A stretch of DNA of 64,000 nucleotides from Streptomyces qinglanensis (GCF_900111245.1 NZ_FOGO01000002.1:496001-560000), one strand, 5' to 3'. Numbered from the stretch's first letter, positions 15,629 to 23,553 are shown. The notes: a model not told the origin generated them from the letters alone. A program made the numbers and translations.

Positions 15629-15744
15629 CCGCGCTTGGCGGCCGCGTCCTGCTGCGACTGCTCGTTCCGCCGCCGCACCTCCTCCTCCATCTGCTGACGC
15701 TCGGCGTCCGTCATCGACAGCAGATGTGTGATCCTGAACTTCAC
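15625..15744 (-). CDS. 39-residue peptide gene, first of the small-gene operon
   Basis: Starts at GTG 15744 (FRITHLLSMTDAERQQM follows) and ends with a Lys/Arg/Gln-rich tail. Its stop overlaps the next start by 4 bp. A GGAG lies close upstream of the GTG. The sequence is a single charged helix. It is too short for a family call, but coupling and codon bias support translation. Confidence 0.6.
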   Translation of the reverse strand: MKFRITHLLSMTDAERQQMEEEVRRRNEQSQQDAAAKRG

Positions 15745-15773
15745 GGGCTCCTCCAACTCAGGTGCCTGTAGAA

Positions 15774-15805
15774 GCGCCGCCCGGAGCTGCAACTCCGGGC
15801 GGCGC
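15774..15805 (-). terminator. Hairpin in the leader of the small-gene operon
   Basis: GCGCCGCCCGGAG pairs with CTCCGGGCGGCGC over 13 bp with a 6-nt loop. It lies 30 bp before the first start codon, so it is an attenuator-like leader structure rather than an operon end. The rest of 15745-16280 holds no convincing gene and must contain the leftward promoter. Confidence 0.6.
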
Positions 15806-16280
15806 ACTGACGTGGGGTCGTCCTGCATCCCCACGCCGCCGCCCCTCCCGGCCCCGCGAACGAGGACGGTGGGAGGGGGACGACGTGCAGCACAGGACTG
15901 CGGTGGTCTCATTCACGCGGCGGCTGGTCTGCTCGCTGTTCGGGCCCGGGGAGACCTTCATCCCGAGCCGTAGTCCCAGCCGTAGAAGGCCGCGTCGTTC
16001 TTTTGCGTCGCGAGGCTGCCGACCCTCCGTGCTCGCTCGCAGCAATGAGCCCTGCGAGGTCCTGACACGTGTCGGCTGCCACCACCAGCGGAAATGGCGC
16101 CTGGCGACGGATCTCCACGCACCTCGGCCGGCATCGTCACGGCCTTCCAGCGGTGGTGGATCACGCTGTTCAGTTCGCAATGAACGGACGCTTCCTTCGA
16201 ACCCGTCTCACGGGCCCTCCGGGCGCCAGCGGGAATACCTCTGCAACTCGGCATGCTTAGGGGTATTGCACCGCTTGCTC

Positions 16281-16365
16281 AGCTTGTTGGTACAAGCTGA
16301 TGCGGTGATACTGCCCGCACGGACGGTGAGCCGTCAAGTCTTAGGAGTCGGCATGTACCAACAAG
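16281..16365. promoter_or_regulatory. Paired operators and promoter of the KorSA-like repressor
   Basis: Site 1 at 16281-16298 is AGCTTGTTGGTACAAGCT, with perfect 7-bp arms. Site 2 at 16354-16365 is TGTACCAACAAG, the same core on the other strand. A promoter fits between them: TTGTTG at 16284-16289, 16 bp, TGATAC at 16306-16311. Site 1 covers the -35, so the GntR protein that follows probably represses itself, and perhaps the leftward transfer operon. Confidence 0.65.
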
Positions 16366-16391
16366 TTGCGCGAGTGCGTCATGATGGGGGT

Positions 16392-17165
16392 ATGAGTAGG
16401 CAGCCGAAGTACCGCCAAGTCGCGGACGCCCTGCGCCGTGAAATCGACAACGGCACGCACCCGCCCGGCGCTCGCCTCCCGTCCGAGAGCGAGCTGTCAG
16501 AGCGTTTCGAAGCGTCCCGCAACACCGTGCGGTCGGGCCTCGGGCTGCTCGTTTCGCAAGGGCTGGTCACGTCCAGCCAGGGGCTCGGGTACGAGGTGGC
16601 CAAGCACGAGGTGTTCGAGCTGAACGCCTCCCGCTTCGAGAACCTGAACTTCGAGCAGAACGGCGACGCGTACAGCACGGATGTCACGAATGCCGGGCGC
16701 AGGCCGCACCAGACGTTCAGGGTCGAGATCCTTCCGGCGCCGGCGGCGGTAGCCGAGCGGCTGAAGGCCGAGCCGGAGTCTCGTACCGTGCTGCGGTTCT
16801 GCCACCGGTTCGTAGATGACACGCCGTGGTCCACGCAGGCCACGTACTACCCGTCCTGGCTCATCGACGAAGCCCCGCGGCTTGCCGAACCAGGCGACAT
16901 CGAAGAGGGCACGACCCGCTACCTCGCGGATCGTGGCATTGAACAGGTCGGCTACTTCGACGAGATCTCCACGCGCATGCCGACTCCCGACGAAGCACGC
17001 CTGCTCGAAGTCGGGGCAGGCGTCCCGGTGCTCTTGTGGATGCGTACGGGCTACTCGGCAGAGCGCCCGATTCGGTGCACGATCACCACGCTCCGCGGTG
17101 ACCTCAACCGGATGAACTACGAGATCGGTGACCAGTCCGCCCGAGGCGAGGGTGCTCCCCGGTGA
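16392..17165 (+). CDS. KorSA-like GntR repressor with UTRA domain
   Basis: 257 residues. An N-terminal winged helix (YRQVADALRREIDNG, LPSESELSERFEASRNTV, GLLVSQGLVTSSQG) is followed by a UTRA ligand-binding domain from about 85 (FRVEILPAP, CHRFVDDTPWS, PTPDEARLLEVGAGVPVLL). In pSAM2 the equivalent KorSA shuts off the replication/transfer activator and keeps the element integrated. ATG at 16392 is chosen because the HTH begins at once and GGGGG lies just before it. It is divergent from the leftward operon and overlaps the next gene by 4 bp. Two matching operators lie upstream. The ligand is unknown. Confidence 0.9.
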   Translation: MSRQPKYRQVADALRREIDNGTHPPGARLPSESELSERFEASRNTVRSGLGLLVSQGLVTSSQGLGYEVAKHEVFELNASRFENLNFEQNGDAYSTDVTNAGRRPHQTFRVEILPAPAAVAERLKAEPESRTVLRFCHRFVDDTPWSTQATYYPSWLIDEAPRLAEPGDIEEGTTRYLADRGIEQVGYFDEISTRMPTPDEARLLEVGAGVPVLLWMRTGYSAERPIRCTITTLRGDLNRMNYEIGDQSARGEGAPR

Positions 17166-17704
17166 GAATCGTCCGCGCACAGCCCGACGACGTGAGCAAG
17201 CTGCTCGCCTTCCGGGAGGAGGCGGCGGCTTGGCTCACGCGGCTTGGCTCTGATCAGTGGCAGCGCCCGTACCCTGCTGACCGGTTGTTGGCCACGATCG
17301 AAGCGGGTGTTGTCTTCAACGTCCTCGACAACGGCGCGACGGTCGCCACCATCACCCTCACTCCGGACGCAGAGGCCGGGCTTTGGACGGAGGAGGAACT
17401 GAGCGAGCCTGCCAGGTACATCAACAAGCTGACCGTCGCGCGGACACACGCGGGGCAGAATCTCGGCGGCCGGCTGCTCGACTGGGCAGGGGACCGTGCC
17501 TACCGCAATGGCGCCAAATGGCTTCGGCTTGATGCCTGGACCACGAACGAAGGGCTCCAGCGCTACTACCTCCGCCAGGGATTCACCCACGTTCGTACCG
17601 TTCGTGAGGGCGGCGCAGTGAACGGCGGCCCGCGCGTTTCTGGATGGCTCGCACAGCGCCCCACTGGGCCGTCGGAGCACGGATTCCACGACGAGACGGA
17701 CTAG
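17162..17704 (+). CDS. GNAT-family N-acetyltransferase
   Basis: 180 residues with the acetyl-CoA binding fold. YINKLTVARTHAGQNLGGRLL contains the motif A region (Q/R-x-x-G-x-G/A is present as QNLGGR). WLRLDAWTTNEGLQRYYLRQGF is motif B. It starts at a GTG inside the end of the repressor gene, so it is co-expressed with it. Substrate unknown. The placement beside a repressor in an AICE suggests an accessory or establishment role. Confidence 0.85.
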   Translation: MRIVRAQPDDVSKLLAFREEAAAWLTRLGSDQWQRPYPADRLLATIEAGVVFNVLDNGATVATITLTPDAEAGLWTEEELSEPARYINKLTVARTHAGQNLGGRLLDWAGDRAYRNGAKWLRLDAWTTNEGLQRYYLRQGFTHVRTVREGGAVNGGPRVSGWLAQRPTGPSEHGFHDETD

Positions 17705-17914
17705 CTACCGGGCACGCTCCGGGTGCGCTCGACAACGGGGGCACTCGCACACGGGGTATGTGCTGGAGTCCATCGGCCCTCTGGCGGGCGGCAGGGTGTA
17801 CAGGGTGGCTGGGCCGCGTTCCAGCGTCTTCGAGTTCACTGTGTAGATCTTGATGGTGAGGCCCGGGTGACGGGTCTCTTCATCTGTTCGATCGGTCGGG
17901 CTATGGTCGCCCAC
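17705..17914 (-). CDS. Small AICE protein with C-terminal CxCxxC motif
   Basis: 69 residues from GTG 17914, which has AAGGAG 8 nt upstream. It contains LTIKIYTVNSKTLERGPATL and ends PVCECPRCRAHPERAR. The CECPRC cluster could bind a metal. It is convergent with the acetyltransferase and ends exactly next to that gene's stop. Ribosome site and position support a real gene. Family not recognised. Confidence 0.6.
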   Translation of the reverse strand: MGDHSPTDRTDEETRHPGLTIKIYTVNSKTLERGPATLYTLPPARGPMDSSTYPVCECPRCRAHPERAR

Positions 17915-18026
17915 GGCGTCAGCTCCTTGGGCTGGTGTCCGCGCCCCGAAGCCGTTGCTGCGGCTGTCGGGGCTTCATTCTGCCCTCAACCGTAGAGCTA
18001 CTTGTATCGGCCTGTCTCGCCTTGTC

Positions 18027-18038
18027 TCGATACGTCTT
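18027..18038. promoter_or_regulatory. Palindrome upstream of the small GntR gene
   Basis: CGTCTTAAGACG is a perfect 12-bp palindrome about 50 bp before the ATG at 18090. An outer pair TATCG/CGATA flanks it. It is a plausible autoregulatory operator. Confidence 0.4.
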
Positions 18039-18089
18039 AAGACGGATCTGAAGATGCCGCAGCGTATGCGCCTATTTAGCTTCGTGACC

Positions 18090-18353
18090 ATGGGCGTAGA
18101 TCCGAATGCGGAGATTGACCACGAAGGGCCGGTAACCCCATACCGGCAGCTTGCCGAGATCCTGCGTGCCCGTATCGCGCGCGGCGACTGGGCAGAGGGC
18201 CGGCCGATCCCTTCGGAGACGCGTCTCGTCCAGGAGTACGGCCTTGCCCGGTCGACCGTTCGCCGGGCTATCGCCCTGCTCGCCGAGCAAGGTGTGGTCT
18301 GGACTGTGCAGGGTCGCGGTACCTACGTCGGCCCGCCGCCTGACGAGAGTTGA
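18090..18353 (+). CDS. Small GntR-type winged-helix regulator
   Basis: 87 residues, essentially one winged helix: YRQLAEILRARIARGDW, IPSETRLVQEYGLARSTVRR, VVWTVQGRGTYVGPP. There is no effector domain. The ATG at 18090 is used because the upstream in-frame codons to 17955 lack coding character. Such short GntR proteins occur at AICE ends next to att and can act as additional repressors. It is the last element gene before attR. Confidence 0.82.
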   Translation: MGVDPNAEIDHEGPVTPYRQLAEILRARIARGDWAEGRPIPSETRLVQEYGLARSTVRRAIALLAEQGVVWTVQGRGTYVGPPPDES

Positions 18354-18480
18354 GTAGACCGCTGAATCCCACCTGTGAGAGAGCGTGTGGGCCAGTGGCG
18401 GGCCACGGCGTCGTGGTGAACGGTCGCGCAGGAGAGAAGCCGCAGGTCAAAGTGCTTGTCGACGTCTTCGACCGCATCGC

Positions 18481-18538
18481 TCTTGAAAACCGTAGAGGTG
18501 GCAACACCTCCGTGGGTTCAAATCCCACCGCCTCCGCA
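18481..18538 (+). repeat. attR: 58-bp copy of the tRNA-Ser 3' end
   Basis: Identical to 3250-3307. It contains only the 3' part of the tRNA and is not itself a gene. It marks the right edge of the element. Confidence 0.95.
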
Positions 18539-18571
18539 GCCCGGATGAAGACCCTGGCCGGGTCCGGCTCA

Positions 18572-18606
18572 CGACGGGGCACCACCGCCGAGGTGGTGCC
18601 CCGTCG
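18572..18606. terminator. Hairpin just right of attR (original tRNA-Ser terminator)
   Basis: CGACGGGGCACCACC pairs with GGTGGTGCCCCGTCG, a perfect 15-bp stem with a 5-nt loop. It lies 34 bp outside attR, where the tRNA terminator would be in the empty chromosome. Confidence 0.75.
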
Positions 18607-18637
18607 TCGTGTTCGCTGTGTTCGCCATGTTCACTTT

Positions 18638-18745
18638 GTTCGTCGCGTTCGTCGCGTTCGTCGCGTTCGTCGCGTTCGTCGCGTTCAACGTGTGCGTAGT
18701 GCTCGTGGCCTTCGTGGTGCCGGTGCCGGTGCCGGTGCCGGTGCT
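18638..18745. repeat. GTTCGTCGC and GGTGCC tandem repeats
   Basis: Five perfect GTTCGTCGC units lie at 18638-18682 and five GGTGCC-type units at 18716-18745. The surrounding stretch 18607-18943 has no supported gene. A frame on the plus strand reading (FVA)n has no ribosome site. Confidence 0.75.
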
Positions 18746-18943
18746 CTCCGGTCGCGCTTGTGGTGCGCCCCGTTCCTCTGGCGCTCGGAACGCCACAGGC
18801 GCGCCCCGCATCGTCCGCGCCACGAGGCGCCGCTGAGGGGAGCACTGTTCTGTACATGCCCAGTGGATCGGCGGCATGGACCTGACCATGAAAGCGCCCG
18901 GCGCCTCGGGGAACGGGTGGAAGAGTGGAAGAAGGGAGCGCCG

Positions 18944-19291
18944 TCAGTTCCTGCGGCGACGGCCCTGCCCGTACGGGCCGTGGCGGTCGTGCTCCCGCCA
19001 CTCCTCCTCGCGGGGGTCGCGTTCCTCGTCGTCCGAGCGGGCTCCGGGGATTCTGCTCCCGGGAGTCGGAATCGTCTCCCCATTGGTGACCTTGGCCAAC
19101 AGCGAGGCAAGCGGGTCGGGAGGGCCGTCGGCGAATCGGTCGGGGTCGTGCCGGGGCAGCGGTCCCGGCGAGGGGTGCCGGCTCGCGGCCTGCTCCGCCT
19201 CGGGGCACTTCACCGCGGATCCGGTGTCCTCGGCGGTTTCGGTGTCGTCTGCCTGCGCGCTGATGCGACGCGACCGCGACGTCTCGCTCAT
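18944..19291 (-). CDS. Hydrophilic protein of unknown function
   Basis: 115 residues from ATG 19291, preceded by GGGGGG at a good distance. The sequence is mixed-charge and probably disordered, with one conserved-looking stretch, DRFADGPPDPLASLLAKVTN. It ends in a run of Arg. No membrane helix. It is the first chromosomal gene right of the element. Family not recognised. Confidence 0.6.
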   Translation of the reverse strand: MSETSRSRRISAQADDTETAEDTGSAVKCPEAEQAASRHPSPGPLPRHDPDRFADGPPDPLASLLAKVTNGETIPTPGSRIPGARSDDEERDPREEEWREHDRHGPYGQGRRRRN

Positions 19292-19798
19292 GAGCTGCCC
19301 CCCGACGCTCCGTGATTCCCCTCGATATTGATCATTCCCCGGCAGGCCGTCGGGAAACGGGAACGTGCCCTGGCGTGCGGGAACGCGGCGCACCGCGGCC
19401 ACTGCGGGCCGGGCGAACGAACCCCGAACCCCGAACCCCGAATCCCGAAACCCGAACCCCGCGGCCCCGCTGCTCCCGTGCTCTTCGGTGCATGCCGGCA
19501 CGGGGTCCACCCGTACGGCGGAGTGCCCGCGGAGGGCTCCTCCCGCGTGGTGGCCGTACGGCACCTGCCTGCGAACCGGGCGAGAGGAGGGCACCGAGGC
19601 GATGCCGGGTCCGGGAGCGATGAGTTCTGCCGTGCCGGATGGTCTGCAGGGGCGGAGGCTGTTGTCGAGGGTTGCGCATGGGCGCACGGCCGCACGGCCC
19701 GGACACCGTTCAGCAGGGCGGTGCCCGGCGCGGTGGCCGTGGCGCGGGCACCCCGCACGGGCGGCAGCGACGTAGGCGCGGAACGGGAGGCGAGCGGC
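19292..19798. other. Intergenic region with GAACCCC heptamer repeats
   Basis: Six GAACCCC-type units with a 7-bp period lie at 19419-19460 (two are variants). I see no gene. The long frames on both strands are composition artefacts. Confidence 0.6.
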
Positions 19799-20446
19799 AT
19801 GGTGGACGGTGTCAGTGACGCGGTGTCCGGGGCGGGGGCCGGGCCGGGCGGCGGTGGGGATGTCCCCGTCGACCTGCGTCCGGCAGCGCGTCGCGCGGCG
19901 GCGGTGGTGACCGGGGTGGCCGACGGCCAGCTCGGCGATCCGACGCCCTGCACGGAGTTCGCCGTGCGTGACCTGCTCCGGCACATCGGCGAGCTGGCGG
20001 TGGGCCTCCAGCGCACGGCACGCAAGGAGGTGGGCGAGGGCACGGCTGCGGCTCCGGGCGCCTCCTCGGGAGAGCAGCTCCCCGGCGACTGGCGCGAAAG
20101 CCTGCCGCACTCGCTGGCGGACCTTGCGGTGGCGTGGTCGGCGCCCGACGCCTGGACGGGCAGTACGCAGGCGGGCGGCATCACTTTGACGGGGACGGAG
20201 GGCGGCCTGGTCACGCTGGACGAACTCGTGGTGCACGGCTGGGACCTGGCACGGGCCACCGGGCAGGAGTACGAGCTGGACGAGCCGAGTCTGCGCGCCG
20301 TGCACAGCTTCCTGGCCGGAGCGGTCACGGACGACGGGGAGCAGGGGATCTTCGGCCCGGTCGTGCACGTCGGCGCGGACGCTCCGCTGCTCGACAGGAT
20401 CGTGGGCCTCGCCGGGCGGGATCCGGGCTGGCGGCCGCCGACCTGA
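19799..20446 (+). CDS. Mycothiol-dependent maleylpyruvate isomerase-like protein (TIGR03086 type)
   Basis: 215 residues. DPTPCTEFAVRDLLRHIGELA is the hallmark of the DinB-like metal-binding N-terminal domain of this group, followed by LVTLDELVVHGWDLARATGQ, where the His completes the metal site. These proteins use or resemble mycothiol-dependent enzymes of Actinobacteria; the substrate is unknown. ATG at 19799 has GGGAGG 9 nt upstream. An in-frame extension to 19328 has no coding support. It stands alone, with repeats on both sides. Confidence 0.8.
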   Translation: MVDGVSDAVSGAGAGPGGGGDVPVDLRPAARRAAAVVTGVADGQLGDPTPCTEFAVRDLLRHIGELAVGLQRTARKEVGEGTAAAPGASSGEQLPGDWRESLPHSLADLAVAWSAPDAWTGSTQAGGITLTGTEGGLVTLDELVVHGWDLARATGQEYELDEPSLRAVHSFLAGAVTDDGEQGIFGPVVHVGADAPLLDRIVGLAGRDPGWRPPT

Positions 20447-21226
20447 CGCCGTTCCGGCCCTGGCGCCGTTCCGGCCCTCACGCCGTTCCGGTCCTGGCGC
20501 CGTTCCGGTTCTGGCGCCGTTCCGGTCCGATGACGCTCCGGCCCTACGCTCCGGCCTGACGAGGGCGCTTCGGTGTGCCGCGCGCCCGGGGCAGGCGTTG
20601 TCCGGGGCGCCGGCGCGCAGACGCACCTGGACACCCGGGCCGGTGCCGCTCGGCGTGGGTCCCGGCCGGGTGGCCCGGGGTGGCGGGATGATCCGGGGGG
20701 GGCGCCCGGACGGCGGCGCGCGCGGTCGACGAGCGCCGGGGCCGAGCCGTGGGGCGGCGCGGCGGTCGATGGGTTCTCTCCGCGTCGTGGCGGGTGGGTG
20801 ACGGGGTCAGCGCGTGGATCCCCGACCTCCGGTCGAGGGCGGTGCGGCGTGGCCGAACAGGGTGCGGAGCGGTCAGCCCACCCCCGCCGTTCGGCCTCGC
20901 GCACGCGACACCCGCGCGGAGCCGTCTTCGCCGAGGGGCAGGCTCCTGCCTCCGATCTCGTTCTGACGTGCGGGAATCGCGGTACCGACGCGGGCAGCAG
21001 GGGCGGAAAGCATGGGCTCGGGGGCGTACAGGAGGTTTATCGACAGTTCGTCATACGTGCGGGGGAATGGAGCCGTCCGGGCGAATCCGCCCCCGGTGCC
21101 GTGGGCAACTCTGGACCCGCGACGTCGCAAGCGAAGCCGTGGACAGTGGGCCAACTGTGCACGGCAGCAACGCACTTCCGGTGCAGCGTCCCTCGTGGCG
21201 CACTTACCGTTCCTGGAGGAATGAAC
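20447..21226. other. Intergenic region with five 17-bp repeats
   Basis: GCCGTTCCGG recurs at 20448, 20465, 20482, 20499 and 20516, an exact 17-bp period. After that, no gene is supported on either strand up to 21226. The last ~150 bp should hold the promoter of the secreted-protein gene; GGAGGA at 21215-21220 is its ribosome site. Confidence 0.65.
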
Positions 21227-21508
21227 ATGGCACGCATCCGTACCGCCCGCGTCATCGCGGCGGCCGCCGCCCTTCCGTTCGCTTTCGCCGTCATGTCCGG
21301 CGTGGCCCAGGCGGACAACGGCTCCCTCGCGGACGACGGATCCAACTCCAACGCGAGCTCCAGCTCCCAGGTGCAGGGCGCGGTGGGCAGCGGGAACAAC
21401 ACCAACAACGCCAACAACGCCACCGTCAACGGCAACGGTGCTGTCGTGAACCAGGTCAACGAGACGCACAACGAGACCGCCACCGTCGTCTTCAGCAACA
21501 TGTGGTGA
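21227..21508 (+). CDS. Small secreted Asn/Ser-rich protein
   Basis: 93 residues. A clear signal peptide (RTARVIAAAAALPFAFAVMS, cleavage near AQA-DNG) leaves a mature peptide of about 65 residues rich in Asn, Ser, Gly and Val, ending NETATVVFSNMW. ATG 21227 is preferred to 21221 because GGAGGA then sits 6 nt away instead of touching the start. The alternation of polar Asn/Thr and Val recalls beta-forming surface proteins such as chaplins and rodlins, but no chaplin Cys pair or rodlin motif is seen. It is a free-standing gene with its own terminator. Confidence 0.85.
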   Translation: MARIRTARVIAAAAALPFAFAVMSGVAQADNGSLADDGSNSNASSSSQVQGAVGSGNNTNNANNATVNGNGAVVNQVNETHNETATVVFSNMW

Positions 21509-21515
21509 CGGGCTG

Positions 21516-21540
21516 ACGGCCGGTCGCGCTGAGCGGCCGT
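21516..21540 (+). terminator. Terminator of the small secreted-protein gene
   Basis: ACGGCCG and CGGCCGT form a 7-bp stem around an 11-nt loop, 8 bp after the stop codon. Confidence 0.55.
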
Positions 21541-21671
21541 CGTTCGTGGGGATGGGCTCAGGCCGCGCGTTCGCGATGCTGTCGCGGACGCGCGGTCGCC
21601 GTTCTCGCTGCCGTTCCCCGGATCCCCTCCGTGTTGCGCCGAGACATATGGGCCCGAGCCTGTGCCCGTGG

Positions 21672-21703
21672 TTGACAGCACGTCATATCTGACGAACAGT
21701 CAG
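21672..21703 (+). promoter_or_regulatory. Promoter/TetR-type operator of the acyl-CoA operon
   Basis: TTGACA at 21672-21677 is followed by TATCTGACGAACAGTCAGG, in which CTGAC and GTCAG (21689-21703) are inverted around GAACA. This form is typical of TetR-family operators in front of fatty-acid or steroid genes. No matching regulator is adjacent. Confidence 0.5.
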
Positions 21704-21767
21704 GTGTACGAGCAGGGCGGGGAGGATGCCGCGGGACTGTGCGCCCCGGCATGCGGAAGGAGCGGCG

Positions 21768-22763
21768 GTGGGGGCGGAGGGGGCGCAGGGCGCGGAGAGT
21801 GCGAGAGCGCGGAGCGGGGCGGACACGCCGAAGGCAGCCGACGCGGCGCAGGCACCGGACCCCCTGTACGAGCGGTTGCGGGCATACGCCGGACGTCCGG
21901 CGGCGGAAGCCGAACGCGGCCGGGACCCGGTCGCCACGTCGATGATCCGGCACTGGTGCGAAGCGGTGGGGCACCCCGTACCGGTCGACGGTTCGGCACC
22001 CGCGACGATGCTCCAGGTCTGGACGATGGCCGGACTCGCGGGGCCCGACCGCCGCGCCGGACCGTACGGCGAACTGCTGGGCGTGCTGGACGACGCGGGC
22101 TGCACCTCGGTCGTGGCGACCGACTGCGAGCAGGAGTATCCGCGGTCGCTGTACCCGGGGGACGAGATCGTCTTCGACTCGGTGATCGAGTCGGTCTCCC
22201 CGCGCAAGGCGACCAGGCTGGGGACGGGATACTTCGTGACGACCCGTATGGATGTGCGGGTCGGTGGTGAGCTGGTCGGAACGCATCGCTTCCGCATCCT
22301 CAAATACCGCCCGGAGCGGCGGGCGGGCCGGACGCCAGCCGCCGACCCCGGCTCTCGCCCGCGTGCCGCACAGCGACCTCGTCCGGTCGTCAACCGGGAC
22401 AACGCGGGCTTCTGGGCGGGCGTCGCCCGGCACGAGCTGCTCTTCCAGCGCTGCGCGGAGTGCGCCACCCCCCGGTTTCCGTGGCTGCCCGGCTGCAACG
22501 CCTGCGGCTCCGCCGCATGGCAGGCCGTCGCGGCGTCCGGACGCGGCACCGTCCACTCCTACGTCGTCATGCACCATCCGCCGTTCCCCGCCTTCGATCC
22601 GCCCTATGCGGTCGTCCTGGTCGAACTCGACGAGGGGGTGCGGATCGTCAGCAACATCACCGGCGTGCGCTGCGACGAGGTGCGCATCGGGATGCCGGTC
22701 GAGCTGGAGTTCCTGCGTGTCGAGGACGACCTGGAACTTCCGGTCTTCCGGGGAGCGGCCTGA
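21768..22763 (+). CDS. Hotdog (MaoC-like) plus DUF35/OB-fold zinc-ribbon protein, ChsH2-like
   Basis: 331 residues. The N-terminal half is a MaoC-like hotdog domain (GELLGVLDDAGCTSVVATDC, YPGDEIVFDSVIESVSPRK, GTGYFVTTRMDVRVGGELVG). The C-terminal half is DUF35: a zinc ribbon with paired CAEC and CNAC motifs, then an OB-fold (GRGTVHSYVVMHHP, YAVVLVELDEGVRIVSNI). In M. tuberculosis ChsH2 this second domain forms the complex with the aldolase Ltp2, and the hotdog domain pairs with ChsH1 as an enoyl-CoA hydratase. The gene order here is the same. Start is GTG 21768 with AAGGAG 5 nt upstream; ATG 21726 is in frame but its ribosome site touches it. Confidence 0.85.
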   Translation: MGAEGAQGAESARARSGADTPKAADAAQAPDPLYERLRAYAGRPAAEAERGRDPVATSMIRHWCEAVGHPVPVDGSAPATMLQVWTMAGLAGPDRRAGPYGELLGVLDDAGCTSVVATDCEQEYPRSLYPGDEIVFDSVIESVSPRKATRLGTGYFVTTRMDVRVGGELVGTHRFRILKYRPERRAGRTPAADPGSRPRAAQRPRPVVNRDNAGFWAGVARHELLFQRCAECATPRFPWLPGCNACGSAAWQAVAASGRGTVHSYVVMHHPPFPAFDPPYAVVLVELDEGVRIVSNITGVRCDEVRIGMPVELEFLRVEDDLELPVFRGAA

Positions 22764-22899
22764 TGGGCCGGGCCCTCTCGCCCCGGGGCGCGGCGGACCC
22801 GGGCGCGGCCGGATCCGGGTCCGGCCGGTCCGAGCGCAGTTTTCTCCGCAGTCATCCCCTTCCCCAGGCAGCCGATTCCGAACGGAGGCCGGTCCCACA

Positions 22900-23553
22900 G
22901 TGACGCAGCATCCGCATCCGCATCCGCATCCGCATCCCAGCTCCAGCCCCAGCGGTCCCAGCCCCCGCCCCAGCCCTAGCGGTCCCGGTCCCGGCTCCGG
23001 GGGCCCCGGCACCCAGTCCGACGCCGTGGTCGATGCCGACGCCGTGGTCGATGCCGGCGCTGTCGACGATGCCGGCAGCGGGGCGGGTGCCGGTCCCGGG
23101 CCGGACGCGACGGCCTCGTCGTGCCTTCGCCGAGGGGACGAGTTGCCGCCGCTGGACATCCCGGTGACCCGTACTCTGATCGTCTCGGGGGCGCTGGCCT
23201 CCCGCGACTTCCAGGACGTCCACCACGACGCCGAGGCGGCGAAGGACAAGGGCTCTCCTGATGTGTTCATGAATATCCTGACGACCAACGGTCTGGTGGG
23301 CCGCTACGTCACCGCCTGGGCAGGCCCACACGCGGTACTGCGCAAGGTCGCCATCCGGTTGGGGGCTCCCAACCACCCCGGGGACACCATGGCGCTGTCG
23401 GGACGTGTCACTGCGGTCACGCCGCCCGCTCCCGGTGCGTCGGCGACCGAGGGCGCCACGGTCGAGATCGCCGTGCGGGGCGACAACCGGCTCGGCACGC
23501 ACGTCACCGGTTCGGTCACCGTCACGCTGGGCGGAGAGGGCGTCCCCGCATGA
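22900..23553 (+). CDS. MaoC-family dehydratase (ChsH1-like) with repeat-rich N-terminus
   Basis: 217 residues. The catalytic hotdog domain occupies the C-terminal ~145: ASRDFQDVHHDAEAAKDKG carries the hydratase-2 style Asp/His motif, and FMNILTTNGLVGRYVTAWA follows. The first ~75 residues are low complexity: His-Pro repeats coded by five CATCCG-type units (22909-22938), then Ser/Pro/Gly and an Ala-Val-Asp repeat. The family normally lacks this part. Start GTG 22900 has GGAGG 11 nt upstream; a start near 23029 is possible. It overlaps the thiolase gene by 4 bp. It probably works as a heterodimer with the preceding protein. Confidence 0.83.
   Translation: MTQHPHPHPHPHPSSSPSGPSPRPSPSGPGPGSGGPGTQSDAVVDADAVVDAGAVDDAGSGAGAGPGPDATASSCLRRGDELPPLDIPVTRTLIVSGALASRDFQDVHHDAEAAKDKGSPDVFMNILTTNGLVGRYVTAWAGPHAVLRKVAIRLGAPNHPGDTMALSGRVTAVTPPAPGASATEGATVEIAVRGDNRLGTHVTGSVTVTLGGEGVPA

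Larger units (their letters stand above)
3250..18538. mobile_element. pSAM2/SLP1-like actinomycete integrative and conjugative element (AICE)
   Basis: The element is about 15.2 kb from core to core. It is bounded by a 58-bp perfect direct repeat (3250-3307 and 18481-18538) that copies the 3' end of tRNA-Ser(UGA). It contains the AICE toolkit: tyrosine integrase and excisionase at the left edge, a primase-polymerase plus helicase replication pair, an FtsK-like TraB translocase for double-stranded DNA conjugation, spread-type membrane proteins, and a KorSA-like GntR repressor. Most genes are read leftwards, with overlapping or closely packed starts. The right end carries three rightward genes. 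A typical AICE is 9-24 kb, so size and order fit. All core modules appear intact, so mobility is plausible. The methyltransferase is the one gene with a damaged reading frame. Confidence 0.95.

Noticed and set aside
18609..18836. Plus-strand frame reading (FVA)n, hydrophobic
   Set aside because: It simply reads the 9-bp repeat; there is no ribosome site and the opposite frame is equally open.
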